57,843 nucleotides of DNA from an uncultured Eubacteriales bacterium. Its GTDB lineage: Bacteria; Bacillota; Clostridia; Oscillospirales; Oscillospiraceae. This document shows, one piece after another, positions 34,367 through 42,491 of this stretch (position 1 is its first letter; every line of letters begins with the position of its first letter). Where the stretch lies: positions 1 to 57,843 of the forward strand of contig ONIG01000009.1 of the NCBI GenBank assembly GCA_900317855.1. Direction: 5' to 3'. A program made the position numbers and the translations under genes. The notes below the pieces were generated by a model, which saw nothing but the letters and a program-made list of their open reading frames with translations, was not told the DNA's origin and made no database searches.

Positions 34367-35467
34367 TCATCTTGTGGCTTCTGTAAAAAGAGACTCCTGC
34401 TCCATTTCTTTCGCATAGCTGCCGTTGGCATAGGTTGCATCGGAGATCGCGCGCTCCATCTTGTTTCTGGCAAGGCGTTTCATCTTTTCCGCCGTCGCTT
34501 CGTCCAATGTTCCGCGGCGCAGATAAACCTGGATCGTGTTCATGCGCCGATTGTAGATCACCTTCACGGGATGATCGTCCGCCAGCTCCCGCTTCTCCCG
34601 CCCCTGCAGATTTCCAATCTGCCGACAGGTGCGGCCCTTCGGATCGCCGGGCGCAAAGCCGCCGCAGTATTTCGTGTGCCGGGCGTCGGTGGTCAGAAAC
34701 CAGCGCCCGCAGATCGGGCACTTACGCGGGGCATGGCCGAAGCAAAGCCCCTCGAAGAGATCGGAGCGGAGCATCCCCACAAAGGAGACATAGTGAATCC
34801 GCTTTACGATCTGCGGATCGTCCTTGCCCGGCAGGAACGTGCTCAGGTACTGCACGGACAGATTGACCAGCGACATCCAGGCTGGATCGGTGAGGGAGAA
34901 CTCCGGGGACTCCGGGAAAAACTCGCCGAATACCGTGGCATAGTCCTCCGGCGCGCGGTCGCTTTCATGCAGAGCCTGGGCGAAGGGCAGCAGACCTTCT
35001 TTGAACATGACAAGGGAATCAGGCACCTGCGCGCAGATCGCGATCACTTTTGTGAGCCCAAGACCGCTTTTGAGCTGATCGCCCATGGCGGCGGGCAGAT
35101 TCATGGCGGCGAGTTTCACGTAGGCCTCCGCCTTTTTCATGTTTTCCTCGGTGAAGATCTCCGGGATGCGCTTGAGGTAATACGAATAATCCAGTAGCGG
35201 GAACGCGTTTTCTTTCTGCAGCAGCTCCAACATTTGCAGGATGCTGTCGCCGCACGGCGCGAGAATCTCCGGTTTGAGCCGGAGCTTGTTCACAGCCTCG
35301 ACCGCTGCCAGCAAGGGCAGGTAGATTTGCTTCAGCTTTTCGATCACATCATCGGAAATATTCAACGCCGCGCAGCCGATGGATCCGGAGGGCAGTGTTA
35401 TGCCCTGATAGGAGACCTCATCCCGCGAAAAATCCAGCGTCAGCAAAGCTGGCTCGGCAATGTTCAT
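34367..35467 (-). CDS. DUF6076-like protein with zinc-ribbon-like Cys cluster
   Basis: 366 residues from the ATG at 35467 (AAGGGGTG upstream); the longer frame reaches back over a terminator and is rejected. A helical N-terminal two thirds precedes a Cys cluster KCPICGRWFLTTDARHTKYCGG with a further Cys in GRTCRQIG, as in zinc ribbons of DUF6076 proteins, which are common on mobile elements of Clostridia. Function unknown. Probably co-transcribed with the sigma-like gene downstream. Confidence 0.65.
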   Translation of the reverse strand: MNIAEPALLTLDFSRDEVSYQGITLPSGSIGCAALNISDDVIEKLKQIYLPLLAAVEAVNKLRLKPEILAPCGDSILQMLELLQKENAFPLLDYSYYLKRIPEIFTEENMKKAEAYVKLAAMNLPAAMGDQLKSGLGLTKVIAICAQVPDSLVMFKEGLLPFAQALHESDRAPEDYATVFGEFFPESPEFSLTDPAWMSLVNLSVQYLSTFLPGKDDPQIVKRIHYVSFVGMLRSDLFEGLCFGHAPRKCPICGRWFLTTDARHTKYCGGFAPGDPKGRTCRQIGNLQGREKRELADDHPVKVIYNRRMNTIQVYLRRGTLDEATAEKMKRLARNKMERAISDATYANGSYAKEMEQESLFTEATR

Positions 35468-35570
35468 ATCAATCACCCCTTCATTTTTGCCTGTATCCGA
35501 ATTGTAACATAAAAGGTGTACAAAAAACGGGACTTGGTATTTTCTGGAAGCATCTTTTTTGCAAAAATCC

Positions 35571-35608
35571 GCGGGCTTGAATCTTCTGCATGGAAGGTTC
35601 AAGCCCGC
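35571..35608. terminator. Bidirectional terminator
   Basis: GCGGGCTTGAA (35571-35581) pairs with 35598-35608, with T runs on both sides. It ends the transcript of the DUF4143 gene and its small partner. Confidence 0.85.
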
Positions 35609-35612
35609 TTTT

Positions 35613-35744
35613 TTATTTCTGTTTTTCAATGCGCGACCGCCATATCTTGGCGAATACTTCTTCTGCGGTCAATCGCTCCTGCGTCGCGGCAGCCGCCTCG
35701 TCCGCTTCATCCAGAGCCTGTTCGATCTGTTCGTCTTCGTTCAT
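35613..35744 (-). CDS. Small acidic protein, 43 residues, partner of DUF4143 ATPase
   Basis: MNEDEQIEQALDEADEAAAA leading to LTAEEVFAKIWRSRIEKQK. The ATG at 35744 lies 8 bases after the stop of the DUF4143 gene, and its ribosome site (GAGGT) overlaps that stop. The C-terminal EEVF-like ending recalls the tails of RelB/ParD-type antitoxins, but it is too short to assign. Helical throughout. Confidence 0.65.
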   Translation of the reverse strand: MNEDEQIEQALDEADEAAAATQERLTAEEVFAKIWRSRIEKQK

Positions 35745-35752
35745 AGCTGACC

Positions 35753-37039
35753 TCAATTTTTTAATGCTGTAAGCGGTACGACATAGACCCCGTCCGGCCT
35801 CTGATACGCGGCATTGGATAGTCCACAGAGGACGATAAGCGCTGAGGGGACTTTGCCGCCGTCCTTGTCGATTTCGCCCCGGATGCGGATCAGGTTTGCG
35901 GCGGCTTCATCGATCTTGTTCGCGCCGAGCTTGATCTCAATACCGCACCAGTCGCCGTCCGGCAGCTCGATCACAGCGTCGATCTCGTTGCCCGCGTAGT
36001 CCTGGTAATGATAGAGCTGGGCGCCGAAGGATTCCGCATAGATCTTCAGATCACGCTCGCACAAGGCCTCAAAGAGAAAACCGAAGGTTTCCAAATCGCC
36101 GATCAGTTTCTCCGGCGTTGCCTTCAGAAGCGCACAAGCCAGGGAAGGATCGCAGAAGTGCCGCTTCTCCGCTTGCTTGACCCGGACGGAGGAACGCAGC
36201 TTGGCAGAGAACGGCTGCTGATTATCCGTAAGAAACAGACGGTTAAAGATATCCAGATAGGTCGTCACCGTCTCCACGTCGATATCCTCGTCGTCGATCT
36301 CTTTGATATCGTTTTTCAGCGTCCGGTTGGTGGCGGTCGTGCTCTCGTTGCGCGCGAGAGACCGCAGCAGCAGACGGACCTTTCGGCTGTCGCGCCTGGT
36401 CTCATCGACCCGGTTCACATCATCGTCGATGACTGCATCCAAGTATTCACCGGGCAGCAGCGAGATATCCGCATCGGCGATATCCAGGTTACCGGGCCAA
36501 CCGCCGCGCACGGTCAGACGGGCAAGCGTGCGCAGATCGACTTCTCCTGTGATGGCCGGCATCAGTTTCCCTTCGCATAGCTCCTGCAAGCTGACCTTGC
36601 CGCTGGAATCCCCGGACTCATAGAGAGACATGGGGCGCATCCGCAGTTTGCCGATCCGCCCGGCTCCACTGTGGAGCACGCCTTTGCGCTTCGGCGTGGC
36701 AGAACCGGTCAGAATAAACTGCCCCTTTTGACCCCGCTGATCCACGGTATAGCGTACCGCGTCCCAAAGTGGGGGAACCTCCTGCCATTCGTCGATCAGG
36801 CGCGGCGTCTCTCCCTCCAGCACTAGAGCAGGGGACAATTCCGCCAGCGCGCGATTTTGAAAATTGTTGTCCGGGTTGCCGACCAAAAACTCACTGTTGC
36901 TGTGGTAGGAAGACGTCCAGGTCTTCCCGCACCATTTCGGCCCCTCGATACATACAGCACCCATCGTTGCCAGATAGCGCTCCACCGCAGCGTCGATAAT
37001 ACGGGGAATGTATTTTTCCTTATCCATGATCCTGGCCAT
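35753..37039 (-). CDS. AAA ATPase with DUF4143 domain
   Basis: 428 residues. The P-loop is IEGPKWCGKTWT (near 33-44), the Walker B-like PRLIDEWQEVP follows, and the sensor-1 stretch is FILTGSATPKR, all in the AAA_14 domain. The DUF4143 domain occupies the C-terminal half and contains the nuclease-like stretch GNEIDAVIEL ... GIEIKLG (residues E-D-A-V and E-I-K as in PD-(D/E)XK folds). Several start codons are possible (37048, 37039, 37027); 37039 has the best spaced AGAGGTG. These proteins are frequent on mobile elements and their function is not settled. Confidence 0.85.
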   Translation of the reverse strand: MARIMDKEKYIPRIIDAAVERYLATMGAVCIEGPKWCGKTWTSSYHSNSEFLVGNPDNNFQNRALAELSPALVLEGETPRLIDEWQEVPPLWDAVRYTVDQRGQKGQFILTGSATPKRKGVLHSGAGRIGKLRMRPMSLYESGDSSGKVSLQELCEGKLMPAITGEVDLRTLARLTVRGGWPGNLDIADADISLLPGEYLDAVIDDDVNRVDETRRDSRKVRLLLRSLARNESTTATNRTLKNDIKEIDDEDIDVETVTTYLDIFNRLFLTDNQQPFSAKLRSSVRVKQAEKRHFCDPSLACALLKATPEKLIGDLETFGFLFEALCERDLKIYAESFGAQLYHYQDYAGNEIDAVIELPDGDWCGIEIKLGANKIDEAAANLIRIRGEIDKDGGKVPSALIVLCGLSNAAYQRPDGVYVVPLTALKN

Positions 37040-37061
37040 GTGCATCACCTCTTACGCTGAA

Positions 37062-37156
37062 AGCATACTACAATCCGATGAATTTTACAACTATAATCCG
37101 ATAGATTTTACTATTTCATTCCGACGAATTTTGAAAACTCAATCCGACATTTTTTT
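37062..37156. repeat. Four 23-bp iteron-like repeats overlapping the DUF4143 promoter
   Basis: AATCCGAnnnATTTT-like units start at 37072, 37095, 37118 and 37141, exactly 23 bases apart. On the minus strand TTGTAA (37085-37090), 17 bases and TATGCT (37062-37067) form a promoter for the DUF4143 gene inside the array. The units may be operators of that promoter or replication iterons for the adjacent primase-helicase module. Confidence 0.75.
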
Positions 37157-37160
37157 CTCT

Positions 37161-37197
37161 ATTCCCCAAAATCAAGAGTAATTTGGTTTTGGGGAAT
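37161..37197. repeat. 11-bp inverted repeat ATTCCCCAAAA
   Basis: Perfect arms at 37161-37171 and 37187-37197 with a 15-base loop, next to the iterons and 180 bases before the primase gene. No T run, so it is not an obvious terminator. Confidence 0.6.
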
Positions 37198-37208
37198 GTA
37201 GCAAAACA

Positions 37209-37255
37209 AAAAAGTGCAGCAACTGAAATCATCCGTACATCCGTACTACCGTCCC
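37209..37255 (-). repeat. 47-bp inverted repeat, left copy
   Basis: Complement of 39349-39395 with two mismatches. It contains ATCCGTAC twice in tandem. The two copies face each other on either side of the primase and helicase genes. Confidence 0.85.
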
Positions 37256-37376
37256 GCTGTCATGTTTTTTGAAATCAGCCTGTCATGCCATTAGCCTGTT
37301 TTTTCGCTTTTTCCTCATAATATTCATGGAGGGACAAACAAATCGTCCCTACTATCAATCATTAGGAGGATCGAAT

Positions 37377-37949
37377 ATGACGATCTACGAAAAAGCGAAA
37401 AGCCTCGTCACAGCCCGCGAGGCGGGGGAACACTATGGGCTGACAGTAAACAGTCGCGGGATGGCGGTGTGTCCCTTCCACGACGATCACAACCCCAGCA
37501 TGAAGCTGGACGAGCGTTTCCATTGCTTCGGCTGCGGAGAGGACGGAGACGTGATCGACTTCACGGCGAAGTACTTCAACCTGACACTGCGAGAAGCGGC
37601 ACAGAAGCTGATCAGAGACTTCGGTAACGGGGAGTTCAATCCCGACGAGCCGTCCCCGCCCAAGCCACCCGATCCGGCCAAACGCTGCCACGATGTGCTG
37701 CTGGCGCTGGAGGTCCGGCTTCATCGGCAGAAGTGGGACACCGCGCCGAAGACTATGGACGATCCCATCACAACGGAATATGCGCAGAACTGCCAGATGT
37801 ACGATTTCATCGTAGGTCTGGCAGATTTGCTTTCCGGAGGCACAGAACAACAGAAAGCGGATGAGATCGCCTATCTGACCGGAGGCGTGCTGGACAGCTA
37901 TGAAGCGCTGCTTCAGAAGGAGGTGATCGAATATGGCGACATCTTCTGA
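37377..37949 (+). CDS. CHC2 zinc-finger primase-type protein
   Basis: 190 residues from the ATG at 37377 (AGGAGG upstream). The N-terminal DnaG-type CHC2 zinc finger is complete: Cys and His in VCPFHDDHNPS and HCFGCGEDGDVIDF. There is no TOPRIM catalytic domain, so it is a primase-like DNA-binding subunit rather than a full primase. Its last 17 bases overlap the helicase gene, with which it probably forms the replication module of the element. Confidence 0.88.
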   Translation: MTIYEKAKSLVTAREAGEHYGLTVNSRGMAVCPFHDDHNPSMKLDERFHCFGCGEDGDVIDFTAKYFNLTLREAAQKLIRDFGNGEFNPDEPSPPKPPDPAKRCHDVLLALEVRLHRQKWDTAPKTMDDPITTEYAQNCQMYDFIVGLADLLSGGTEQQKADEIAYLTGGVLDSYEALLQKEVIEYGDIF

Positions 37950-39219
37950 AAGCCCGGCTTGGCTGGACGGCGATAAGATCGACGAAGTGCTGTTCTGCGA
38001 GGAGCTTCGCACGGAGCACCCGATGCTCTGCATCCATGAGGTCTTCTTCACCGTGGACGGCAAGGTGACGGACGAAGGCTGGATCAAGAACGCCATTTTT
38101 GAAAAGCTCAAGCCCTATGTCCGGCGCGGGCTCTCCCGTAAGATCGCATCCCTGTTGGATACGCTGCGGGCCTGCTGCTATTCGGCACCCCTGCCGATCT
38201 ATCATGACCGCATCCATGTGGCCAACGGCACGCTGTTCCTGGACGGCCGTTTTGAGGGAAGCAAGGACTTTTGCCTGAATCGGCTGCCGGTACGCTACGA
38301 TCCGGAGGCCCCGTTCCCTCAACAATGGCTCGCGTTCCTCAACGATCTGCTGATCCCGGAGGACATTCTGACTCTGCAGGAGTTCATGGGCTATTGTCTG
38401 ATCCCCAGCACGAAAGCACAGAAGATGCTGATGCTGGTGGGCAAGGGCGGCGAGGGCAAGTCCCGTGTGGGCATCGTACTCTCGGCGCTGCTGGGAACCA
38501 ACATGTACAACGGCAGCATCGCCAAGGTGGAGACAAGCCCCTTTGCCCGCGCGGATCTTGAATACGGTCTGCTGTTGGTGGACGACGACATGAAAATGGA
38601 AGCTCTGCCCCAAACGAATATCATCAAATCTCTGGTCACGGCAGAAATGCCGATGGACCTGGAGAAGAAGGGTAAGCAGAGCTACCAGGGCACCATGTAT
38701 GTCCGACTGCTCGGCTTTGGCAACGGAACTCTGAAATCTCTCTATGACCGCAGCGTCGGCTTCTTCCGCCGTCAGATCATCCTGACGGTGAAGGATCGCC
38801 CGAAGGACAGGGTAGATGATCCGTTCCTTTCGGAAAAGCTGTGCGGAGAGATCGAGGGCATTTTCCTCTGGGCGCTGGAAGGTCTGCACCGGCTGCAGGC
38901 CAACGACTACAGGTTTACGATCAGCGCGCGAAGCCGGGAGAACATGCAGGAGAGCATGACCGAGAGCAACAACGTGATCGAGTTCCTCAAATCCGAGGGC
39001 TACATCGGCTTCAAGGCGGACTACGATATCAGCTCCCAACGGCTCTATGAGCTGTATGTGCTCTGGTGTGAGGACAACGCCGACAAGCCGCTGAGCACGC
39101 GCAGCTTCTGCCTGCAAATGGCAGCGCTGGCTCCGGAATACAACCTGGAGCCGACCAACAAGGTCAATGCCCATGGCCGTCAGGTTCGGGGATATGTGGG
39201 GATCTACTCCCTGCTATAA
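37933..39219 (+). CDS. P4/D5-type (SF3) replicative helicase
   Basis: 428 residues. An N-terminal D5_N-like region (RIHVANGTLFLDGRFEG, EFMGYCLIPSTKAQKMLMLVG) precedes the Walker A loop GKGGEGKSRV, Walker B-like LLLVDDDMKMEALP and a C-terminal winged-helix-like tail. Phage and plasmid elements use such helicases for origin melting. It overlaps the CHC2 gene and lies between the two 47-bp inverted repeats. Confidence 0.9.
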   Translation: MATSSESPAWLDGDKIDEVLFCEELRTEHPMLCIHEVFFTVDGKVTDEGWIKNAIFEKLKPYVRRGLSRKIASLLDTLRACCYSAPLPIYHDRIHVANGTLFLDGRFEGSKDFCLNRLPVRYDPEAPFPQQWLAFLNDLLIPEDILTLQEFMGYCLIPSTKAQKMLMLVGKGGEGKSRVGIVLSALLGTNMYNGSIAKVETSPFARADLEYGLLLVDDDMKMEALPQTNIIKSLVTAEMPMDLEKKGKQSYQGTMYVRLLGFGNGTLKSLYDRSVGFFRRQIILTVKDRPKDRVDDPFLSEKLCGEIEGIFLWALEGLHRLQANDYRFTISARSRENMQESMTESNNVIEFLKSEGYIGFKADYDISSQRLYELYVLWCEDNADKPLSTRSFCLQMAALAPEYNLEPTNKVNAHGRQVRGYVGIYSLL

Positions 39220-39225
39220 CGGGGT

Positions 39226-39260
39226 CCCCATCGAAGCCCAACGGAGTGGGTTCGATGGGG
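39226..39260. repeat. Hairpin after the helicase gene
   Basis: CCCCATCGAA (39226-39235) pairs with 39251-39260, extended by CCC/GGG. No T run follows, so it may be an mRNA end, part of oriT, or an origin. The rest of 39261-39632 contains the right 47-bp repeat and no supported gene. Confidence 0.55.
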
Positions 39261-39348
39261 AAAGGAAGAGGGAGACAGCGGACATGCAGTTTTCGGGGCC
39301 CTTTCGTAAACCCCGGAAACGGAATGGAGCTGGCATCCTCTGACGTGA

Positions 39349-39395
39349 GGGACGGTAGTACGGAAGTACGGATGATTTCAGTCGCTGCACTTTTT
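39349..39395 (+). repeat. 47-bp inverted repeat, right copy
   Basis: Matches the complement of 37209-37255 at 45 of 47 positions. Includes the tandem GTACGGA units. Confidence 0.85.
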
Positions 39396-39632
39396 CAATT
39401 TCACGGGAAGCGTGTTTGGCAGTCCGGCAAGGGCTGTTTTCTTTTTCGGCAAATACTTGCCGGAAAGATCGGAAAGCTTTCCCGAAACGCGTTTCTCGAA
39501 CGAGCGAACAGGTTTTGCCATTTCGCGGGCTTCTTTCCGGCTCTGTGAAAGATAACGCAAATCCGGAAAGTCGATCAGGCCGCTTATGACCTGAGCATCA
39601 TAAAACTTCTATAAAAATGAATGGAGGACAAA

Positions 39633-39851
39633 ATGAATAATACAAGAAATGAGATCAAGGCGCACATCGTGCGCGCAGGCTTTACCATGCAGGAGGTGTT
39701 GGAACGCCTGCATGATGATTACGGTTGGAGCGACAGCATTTCCAACCTCTCCGCCAAGCTCCAGCGGGAGAGCATCCGCTACCGCGAGGTCGTCGAGCTG
39801 GCCGATGTGCTGGGCTATGACATTGTGTGGCAGAAACGGAGGGAACGCTGA
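39633..39851 (+). CDS. Small HTH-like protein preceding the relaxase
   Basis: 72 residues, MNNTRNEIKAHIVRAGFTMQ to VLGYDIVWQKRRER. The helical pattern is like small XRE-type DNA-binding proteins (SNLSAKLQRESIRYREVVELADVLGYDI). GGAGG lies 5 bases before the chosen ATG; the ATG at 39621 sits in that ribosome site. The stop overlaps the relaxase start by one base, so it may be a mobilisation accessory or repressor. Confidence 0.75.
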   Translation: MNNTRNEIKAHIVRAGFTMQEVLERLHDDYGWSDSISNLSAKLQRESIRYREVVELADVLGYDIVWQKRRER

Positions 39852-40837
39852 TGGATAAAGGACAGTTCGCCATCCTGCGCTTTGCGAAATACAAGGGGCC
39901 GGAGATCAGCAACATCGAGGCTCACAACGAGCGCACCAAAGAGAAATACGCCAGCAATCCCGATGTGGATCTGAGCCGCAGCAAGGACAACTTCCACATC
40001 ATCCAGCCCACGGACAAATACCGCGCCATGTCTGAGGCGCTGATCAAGCAGTATGAGTGTCCCCGCGTCCGCAGCGACAGCGTGCGGATCGTGGAGACGC
40101 TGATCACTGCCAGTCCGGAGTTTTTTAAAGGCAAGAAAAAAAGCGAGATCCGCGGCTTCTTTGAGCACGCCGTGGGTTTTCTCAAACAGGAGCTGGGTGA
40201 GGATCGCCTGGTCTCCGCCGTCGTGCATATGGACGAAAAGACGCCCCATATGCACGTTTCTTTTGTCCCGATCACGGAGGACGGGCATCTTTCCGCCAAG
40301 CGTATCCTGGGTAATCGAAAGACACTGACCGCCTGGCAGGATCGCTATTGGAAGCACATGGTCGGCAAGTATCCGGAGCTGGAGCGTGGAAAGAGCGCCA
40401 GCAAGACCGGCCGGGAGCATATCCCGCCCCGCGTCTTCAAGCAGGCCGCCAACCTGAACAAGCAGGCGAAGCGGGTTTTTGAACTGCTGGAGGACACCAA
40501 TCCTTTCAATGCCAAGAAAAACGCAGCAGAGCTGGATCGGCTGCTGCATCGGTTTTTCCCGGAAATGGGCAAGTTCCTTACCAAGACCAAACAGTATGAA
40601 CAGGCAATTGCTCAGTTGGAGGACAGCAAGGGCAAGCTGGAGAACCGGAATGCAGAGCTGCGGCAGGAGCTGAAGGAGGCCACAACGGTCAGTACCAAAC
40701 GCAAGCTGGAGGAATCCCAGCTCAAGGCGGACTATTACAATCTGCAGCGCGTCATGCAGGCGATCCCGCCTGAGATCGTGTTCCGGTATACGGGAAAGAA
40801 TCTGAATCGAGAGAGGGGGCTTGCAAATGAGATGTGA
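39851..40837 (+). CDS. MobV-family relaxase (Mob/Pre)
   Basis: 328 residues. The MobV metal-binding motif is visible as VVHMDEKTPHMHV (His126, Asp128, Glu129, His133, His135), following an N-terminal region with FAILRFAKYKG and an R-rich start. The C-terminal third is coiled coil. It nicks oriT for mobilisation, using the conjugation channel of a helper element. Start at 39851 in TGATG overlap with the small HTH gene, with GGAGGGAAC upstream. Confidence 0.9.
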   Translation: MDKGQFAILRFAKYKGPEISNIEAHNERTKEKYASNPDVDLSRSKDNFHIIQPTDKYRAMSEALIKQYECPRVRSDSVRIVETLITASPEFFKGKKKSEIRGFFEHAVGFLKQELGEDRLVSAVVHMDEKTPHMHVSFVPITEDGHLSAKRILGNRKTLTAWQDRYWKHMVGKYPELERGKSASKTGREHIPPRVFKQAANLNKQAKRVFELLEDTNPFNAKKNAAELDRLLHRFFPEMGKFLTKTKQYEQAIAQLEDSKGKLENRNAELRQELKEATTVSTKRKLEESQLKADYYNLQRVMQAIPPEIVFRYTGKNLNRERGLANEM

Positions 40838-41024
40838 GGTCCCAGTGTGGGAAAAAGCAAACCTTACTCTGGAAGAAGCGGCGGCTTACAGCAATATCGG
40901 CATCAACCGGCTGCGCGAGCTGAGCGACGCGGATCAGTGTCCGTTTGTTCTGTTCGTCGGGAACAAGCGGCTCATCAAGCGCAAACAGTTTGATGCGTAT
41001 CTTGCGGAAGCCTACTCAATCTAA
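40827..41024 (+). CDS. xis: Tn916-type excisionase
   Basis: 65 residues. VPVWEKANLTLEEAAAYSNIGINRLRELS and the end NKRLIKRKQFDAYL match the small winged-helix Xis proteins of Tn916-like elements, which bend the ends of the element and promote excision. ATG at 40827; the start overlaps the end of the relaxase gene by 11 bases. Placed directly upstream of the integrase, as in Tn916. Confidence 0.88.
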   Translation: MRCEVPVWEKANLTLEEAAAYSNIGINRLRELSDADQCPFVLFVGNKRLIKRKQFDAYLAEAYSI

Positions 41025-41080
41025 TTGAAATCGAGCGCCAAATGAGCTATAATGTAGTTACAACTCATTAGGCGCTTTTC
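41025..41080 (+). promoter_or_regulatory. int promoter within a hairpin terminator
   Basis: TTGAAA (41025-41030), 17 bases, TATAAT (41048-41053). The -10 lies in the loop of an inverted repeat, GCGCCAAATGAG (41035-41046) with CTCATTAGGCGC (41064-41075), followed by TTTTC, which would end the xis transcript. GCGCCTAATGAG also occurs at 18380-18391 near the left end. Confidence 0.65.
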
Positions 41081-41094
41081 GGAAAGGAGCAATG

Positions 41095-42249
41095 ATGTCA
41101 GAAAAGCGCAAAGACAGTAAGGGCCGTATTCTGAAAAAGGGCGAGTCCCAACGGAAGAACGGCACCTACGATTACAGATTTGTAGACAGTAAAGGAAAAA
41201 CACACAGCGTTTATGCGAAAACGCTGGACGTGCTCAGACAAAAAGAAAAAGAAATCGAACGGGATATTGCGGACGGGATCGACTTCGCCGCAGGAGATGA
41301 AAAGGTATGCGATCTGGTAGACCGGTATATGGCCATGAAGCGAACGATCAAGCCGAATACAGCCAGGTCATACAGTACCGTCGTCAAGCGGATTCATGCC
41401 GACGCCTTCGGTCAAAGGAAGATTCGTAACATCAAGAAATCCGACGCAAAGGCGTGGTTTGTGAAGCTGCATGATGAGGGCTTAAAGCGGAACACCATCA
41501 CCGTGTATAAATCGGTGCTGCAGCCTGCCTTCGAGATGGCCGTGGATGACGATGCGATCCGGAAGAATCCGTTTCGGTTCAACCTCTCCGAGCTTCTCCC
41601 CGATGACGAAGCCAAGCGTGTCGCGCTGACCCCCGCGCAGCAGAAGAAGTATCTGAAATTCCTCCGGGATTATGGAAGCGGCATTTATTACGATGATATC
41701 GTGATTCTGCTGGAAACCGGGTTGCGTGTCAGCGAGCTTTATGGGATTACCCTGTCGGATGTGGATCTTTTCAAGCGCCGTTTGTATGTGCGCAGGCAGC
41801 TCTGCCGTACGGGCGACCAGCCGTATTTCGTCTGCCCGCCGAAATCCAGCAGCGGTATTCGCACGATCCCCCTGTCGAACACAGCGTATGAAGCTTTCCA
41901 GCGTGTGATAGCCGCGCGCCCGAAGCCTGCAGTGGAGATGATCATCGACGGATGCGGAGGATTCCTGTTTCTGGATTCCTTTGAGAAGCCGAAGGTTGCC
42001 ATGCATCTGGAAAACTACATGCGTCAGATGCAGAAGAAGTATCGGAAGCTCTACGGAGACACGCTGCCCACCGTTACGCCGCATGTATTGCGTCACACCT
42101 TCTGCACCAATATGCAGCAGGCAGGGCTTGATCCCAAGTCCCTTCAGTATGTGATGGGGCACAGCGATCCGGAGATCACCATGTCGCTTTATACGCATTC
42201 CGATTACGATTTTGTCGAGCACGCCTTCCACGAAGCGCTTAGTATGTGA
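41095..42249 (+). CDS. int: Tyrosine integrase, Tn916 Int type
   Basis: 384 residues from the second of two adjacent ATGs (41092 is also possible; AAAGGAG fits the second better). Order: N-terminal arm-binding domain (KGRILKKGESQRKNGTYDYRFVD), core-binding SAM-like domain (TARSYSTVVKRIHADAFG), and the catalytic domain. The catalytic residues are Arg in LLETGLRVSEL, Lys in CPPKSSSGIRTIPL, His-x-x-Arg in HVLRHTFCTN, His in VMGHSDPEITM and the nucleophile Tyr in SLYTHSD. It would recombine the 16-bp repeat at the end of groEL. Confidence 0.95.
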   Translation: MSEKRKDSKGRILKKGESQRKNGTYDYRFVDSKGKTHSVYAKTLDVLRQKEKEIERDIADGIDFAAGDEKVCDLVDRYMAMKRTIKPNTARSYSTVVKRIHADAFGQRKIRNIKKSDAKAWFVKLHDEGLKRNTITVYKSVLQPAFEMAVDDDAIRKNPFRFNLSELLPDDEAKRVALTPAQQKKYLKFLRDYGSGIYYDDIVILLETGLRVSELYGITLSDVDLFKRRLYVRRQLCRTGDQPYFVCPPKSSSGIRTIPLSNTAYEAFQRVIAARPKPAVEMIIDGCGGFLFLDSFEKPKVAMHLENYMRQMQKKYRKLYGDTLPTVTPHVLRHTFCTNMQQAGLDPKSLQYVMGHSDPEITMSLYTHSDYDFVEHAFHEALSM

Positions 42250-42270
42250 CGAATTTATATTAAGCGTGTT

Positions 42271-42331
42271 TTACGCAGGTTTTTACGCATTTTGGCCGTA
42301 GAGACCCGTAGATTTTTGTAGAAATGCGTAA
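42271..42331 (+). repeat. Right-end TTACGCA repeats (putative integrase arm sites)
   Basis: TTACGCA at 42271 and 42283 (12-base step) and inverted at 42325-42331. The same core is doubled near the left end (18353, 18364). The 190 bases between int and attR are AT-rich and hold no gene. Confidence 0.55.
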
Positions 42332-42440
42332 GTTCCGTTTTTTGGTAAAATTATTATTTTGATCGCATTTATATCGTTTTTTAAGTGTTTTCATATGATT
42401 TAATAACTTTTTGGCCGTCTTAAGAAATCGTGGAGCATCA

Positions 42441-42456
42441 GGGCGGCATGTACTAA
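42441..42456 (+). repeat. attR: right 16-bp direct repeat
   Basis: GGGCGGCATGTACTAA, identical to the end of groEL at 18253-18268. The chromosome continues after it with TCCCCCTGCCCCGG and the original groEL terminator. Confidence 0.88.
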
Positions 42457-42491
42457 TCCCCCTGCCCCGGCAAAACAACAGACAAAGCAAG

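Noticed and set aside
37062..37156. CRISPR array
   Set aside because: Four 23-bp units are contiguous degenerate iterons without unique spacers, and no cas gene is present.
39378..39560. 60-residue basic open frame on the minus strand
   Set aside because: TTG start without ribosome site; runs into the 47-bp repeat.
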